Shown here: positions 8,322 through 10,197 of the stretch, in pieces
Layout: each line of letters begins with the position of its first letter
Numbering within the stretch: position 1 is the first letter of the stretch
Assembly: GCA_028694715.1 (NCBI GenBank)
Contig: JAQVKJ010000023.1
Coordinates: 1 to 10,197 of the forward strand
Source of the DNA: Weeksellaceae bacterium
GTDB taxonomy: Bacteria; Bacteroidota; Bacteroidia; Flavobacteriales; Weeksellaceae
Reading direction: 5' to 3'
Length of the DNA: 10,197 nucleotides
Program-made: the position numbers and the translations under genes
The notes under the pieces: generated by a model
Told to the model about the DNA's origin: nothing
Databases searched by the model: none
Seen by the model: only the letters and a program-made list of their open reading frames with translations

Positions 8322-9137
8322 TCATACTTCATTTCCAATCAGTGCTTTTACGAGTTCAATGATTTTGGGCATTGCTTTGTCTGCCGCACTCAGCACCTCC
8401 TCATGAGAAACTGGCACTCGGATTTCGGGCCCGCCGAGGTCTGTGATTACAGAAATACAAAAAACCCGCATGGACTGATGATTGGCCACAATTACTTCAG
8501 GTACAGTACTCATCCCTACGCAGTCAGCACCGAGAATTCTCACCATGCCGTATTCTGCGGGCGTCTCAAAGGTCGGCCCTTGCAGTCCCAGATAGATGCC
8601 GGTTTTGACTTCGATTCCGTTTTGTTTGCCATAATTGACAACGAAATCAATCATTTTTTCGTCGTACGGATGAGACATATTGACAAATCTTGGTCCCAAT
8701 GCATCTTCGTTTTTTCCTCTTAGCGGATGTTCGGGCATCATGTTGATGTGATCATTGATGACAACTGCGTCACCAACACTGTAATCAGGATTTACACCGC
8801 CGCTGGCATTTGAAAGGATGACTTTTTCAATGCCCAATCCTTTGAAAACCCGCATTGGAAAAGTAACTTCCTTCATGTCATATCCTTCATAATAATGAAA
8901 ACGACCGGCCATCATCAATACGGTTTTTCCTTCGATTTCACCATAAATCAGTTTTCCGCTGTGTCCTTTGACTGTGGTTTGCGGAAAATTAGGAATGTCT
9001 TGATAATCAATAGTGACAGGATTGTTTACTTCCTCTTGAAGTTTCCCCAGACCTGAGCCCAGGACAATGGCAAATTCGGGTTTACCGGGTAAAATTGATT
9101 CAATGAATCCAACTGCTTCTTTAATTTTTTCCAACAT
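8322..9137 (-). CDS. punA: Purine nucleoside phosphorylase, trimeric (human PNP-like) class
   Basis: A 271-residue cytosolic enzyme of purine salvage that splits purine nucleosides with phosphate into base and ribose 1-phosphate. Phosphate-site landmarks: GSGLG with Ser28, GRFHYYEGY with Arg79 and His81, and NASGG at 110-114. Base and sugar site: GPTFETPAE with Glu191, GMSTVPEV with Met209 and Ser210, and His245 in HEEVL, matching human Glu201, Met219, Ser220 and His257. The position of human Asn243, which reads the 6-oxo group, is Asp233 here (VITDLGG), as in methylthioadenosine phosphorylases. The class is firm, but the preference for inosine/guanosine over adenosine-type substrates is open. 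The start ATG lies 17 bp inside the end of lpxK, so translation is probably coupled. The symbol follows family usage. Confidence 0.94.
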   Translation of the reverse strand: MLEKIKEAVGFIESILPGKPEFAIVLGSGLGKLQEEVNNPVTIDYQDIPNFPQTTVKGHSGKLIYGEIEGKTVLMMAGRFHYYEGYDMKEVTFPMRVFKGLGIEKVILSNASGGVNPDYSVGDAVVINDHINMMPEHPLRGKNEDALGPRFVNMSHPYDEKMIDFVVNYGKQNGIEVKTGIYLGLQGPTFETPAEYGMVRILGADCVGMSTVPEVIVANHQSMRVFCISVITDLGGPEIRVPVSHEEVLSAADKAMPKIIELVKALIGNEV

Positions 9138-10152
9138 AATTCAGTAATTTTTCTTTGAAGCCTTCATAATCATTCAATTCGACTTCAATGGGTAAATAAA
9201 ATAAATTTTCTATCAATGCTGATTCGTCTTTCAGCCGCATATAGTCTTTTTCTGTGGTCAGTATGATTTTGTTGAGTGACTTGATGTTTTCGTATTTCCG
9301 GTCAATGTTTTCTACATCTGCTACCGAGAAATTATGGTGGTCGGTAAATTCAAGGTGATGAATTTTTTTGAATCGTTTGCCTACAAAATCCACAAAAGGT
9401 TTGGCTTTGGCGATTCCGGTCAACAAGAGTACTTCGTATTCCGGCCATTCGTCTGAGTGCAGATTGAATCTGTAGCCAATGGCATTGTCGCTGTAAACAA
9501 CTTTTGAGAAAAATACTTTTTGGTGTGGTCGGGCTTTGATTCTGGACAAAACTTCGTTGTATTGTTTGGTTGTGAAATGGTCGGGACATTTTGTCACCAC
9601 AATTATATCAGCCCTTTTGGCGCCCGAACGAGGTTCTCTCAGGTTCCCGGCGGGCAATACGAAATCTTTATAATAGGGTTCATCGTAGGTGGTGAGCAGA
9701 ATTGAAAAACCAGGTTTCACACTTCTGTGTTGATAGCCGTCGTCCATCAGAATGACTTCTGCATCATACATGTCCACGAGGTGTTTGATGCCGTTCGTCC
9801 TTTTTTCACAAACAGCCACTACAACCCTGTTTCTGAGTCGGTTAAAAAACTGCAAGGGTTCATCGCCGATGTCATATACCTTAGAACTGTAATTGGCAAT
9901 TTCCAGCCCTGAAGTTTTTCTACCGTAACCCCTGCTAAGCATGGCAGTACGATAATGATCTTTGAGTATATCCGCTACCAGCATTACGAAAGGTGATTTT
10001 CCTGTACCTCCTACTGACAAATTTCCTACACAAATAATGGGGACATTAAATTTATGAGACGGAAGCAGGCCAATGTTGTAGGCCAGATTTCGCAGGCTTG
10101 AACCTATCCAGTACAGCCCTGAAAAGGGCAAAAGTAATTTTCTAAAGTTCAT
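9121..10152 (-). CDS. lpxK: Tetraacyldisaccharide 4'-kinase
   Basis: A 343-residue inner-membrane-associated kinase of the Raetz pathway. It phosphorylates the 4' position of the lipid A disaccharide to give lipid IVA, which shows that this organism makes LPS. N-terminal hydrophobic segment (LLLPFSGLYWIG) as in the family; Walker A VGNLSVGGTGKSP at 42-54; SRGYGRK at 73-79; the signature DDGYQH at 137-142, which carries the catalytic Asp; LPAGNLREP at 166-174; and AKRADIIVVTKCP after it. I chose the ATG at 10152. The frame is open to another ATG at 10194, but those 14 residues do not look like the family N-terminus, and a promoter-like box lies inside that stretch. The gene overlaps the phosphorylase gene downstream; as I recall, lpxK next to a PNP gene is frequent in Bacteroidota. 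Confidence 0.95.
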   Translation of the reverse strand: MNFRKLLLPFSGLYWIGSSLRNLAYNIGLLPSHKFNVPIICVGNLSVGGTGKSPFVMLVADILKDHYRTAMLSRGYGRKTSGLEIANYSSKVYDIGDEPLQFFNRLRNRVVVAVCEKRTNGIKHLVDMYDAEVILMDDGYQHRSVKPGFSILLTTYDEPYYKDFVLPAGNLREPRSGAKRADIIVVTKCPDHFTTKQYNEVLSRIKARPHQKVFFSKVVYSDNAIGYRFNLHSDEWPEYEVLLLTGIAKAKPFVDFVGKRFKKIHHLEFTDHHNFSVADVENIDRKYENIKSLNKIILTTEKDYMRLKDESALIENLFYLPIEVELNDYEGFKEKLLNYVGKN

Positions 10153-10169
10153 GTCAGTTTTTGAATCCG

Positions 10170-10177
10170 CAAATTTA
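10170..10177 (-). promoter_or_regulatory. Candidate -7 box of lpxK
   Basis: On the minus strand this reads TAAATTTG followed by C, fitting TAnnTTTG. It lies 17 bp before the ATG at 10152. The -33 region falls at or beyond the window edge and cannot be judged. Confidence 0.45.
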
Positions 10178-10197
10178 AGACTTTCAAAATGCATTTG

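Noticed and set aside
8271..8723. Open frame on the plus strand opposite the nucleoside phosphorylase (150 codons)
   Set aside because: The phosphorylase is fully conserved across this stretch; the antisense translation resembles no protein.
10153..10194. Upstream ATG start for LpxK
   Set aside because: The added 14 residues do not resemble the family start (hydrophobic segment right after a short basic head), and they contain the promoter-like box TAAATTTG.

Overview
The window looks like a piece of a Bacteroidota chromosome of moderate to low GC. Several independent signs agree. Putative promoters match the Bacteroidota -7 element TAnnTTTG. Secreted proteins start with short hydrophobic leaders ending in Ala-Gln or Ser-Gln. 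Recognisable Shine-Dalgarno sites are scarce. The core proteins (CTP synthase, a YidC with Lys in the hydrophilic groove, LpxK, L19) have the lengths usual for that phylum. I cannot place it to family. No mobile element, CRISPR array, tRNA or rRNA is visible.

Left part (1-2914, all minus strand). In transcription order there is a secreted protein built of two lipocalin-like repeats, a 12-helix MFS exporter, a small secreted SnoaL/DUF4440-type protein, a free-standing heavy-metal-associated (HMA) domain protein with a CxxC site, and the first 21 codons of another exported protein that runs off the left edge. The exporter, the SnoaL-like gene and the HMA gene are closely spaced. The SnoaL-like gene also has its own promoter-like box, so they need not form one operon.

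Middle part (2915-7147, plus strand). A well-formed small SRP RNA gene (ffs) has a good promoter and a T-run terminator. About 375 bp without a gene follows, holding two candidate promoters. Then come pyrG (CTP synthase) and yidC (membrane insertase), which overlap by 29 bp when the likely ATG of yidC is used. A perfect 14-bp hairpin ends both yidC and the oncoming rplS transcript.

Right part (7165-10197, minus strand). In transcription order: lpxK (lipid A 4'-kinase), a trimeric-type purine nucleoside phosphorylase overlapping lpxK by 17 bp, an unknown secreted protein, a DUF2007-type small protein, and rplS (ribosomal protein L19). The rplS promoter lies across the end of the DUF2007 gene.

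Most of this is conserved housekeeping: nucleotide synthesis and salvage, membrane protein targeting and insertion, lipid A synthesis, and translation. I did not find a convincing undescribed system. The points most worth a second look are the Asp at the base-specificity position of the nucleoside phosphorylase, the tandem lipocalin-like protein, the exporter/SnoaL/HMA cluster with its palindromic leader, the pyrG leader, and the consistent promoter-to-ATG geometry, which also decides several start codons.
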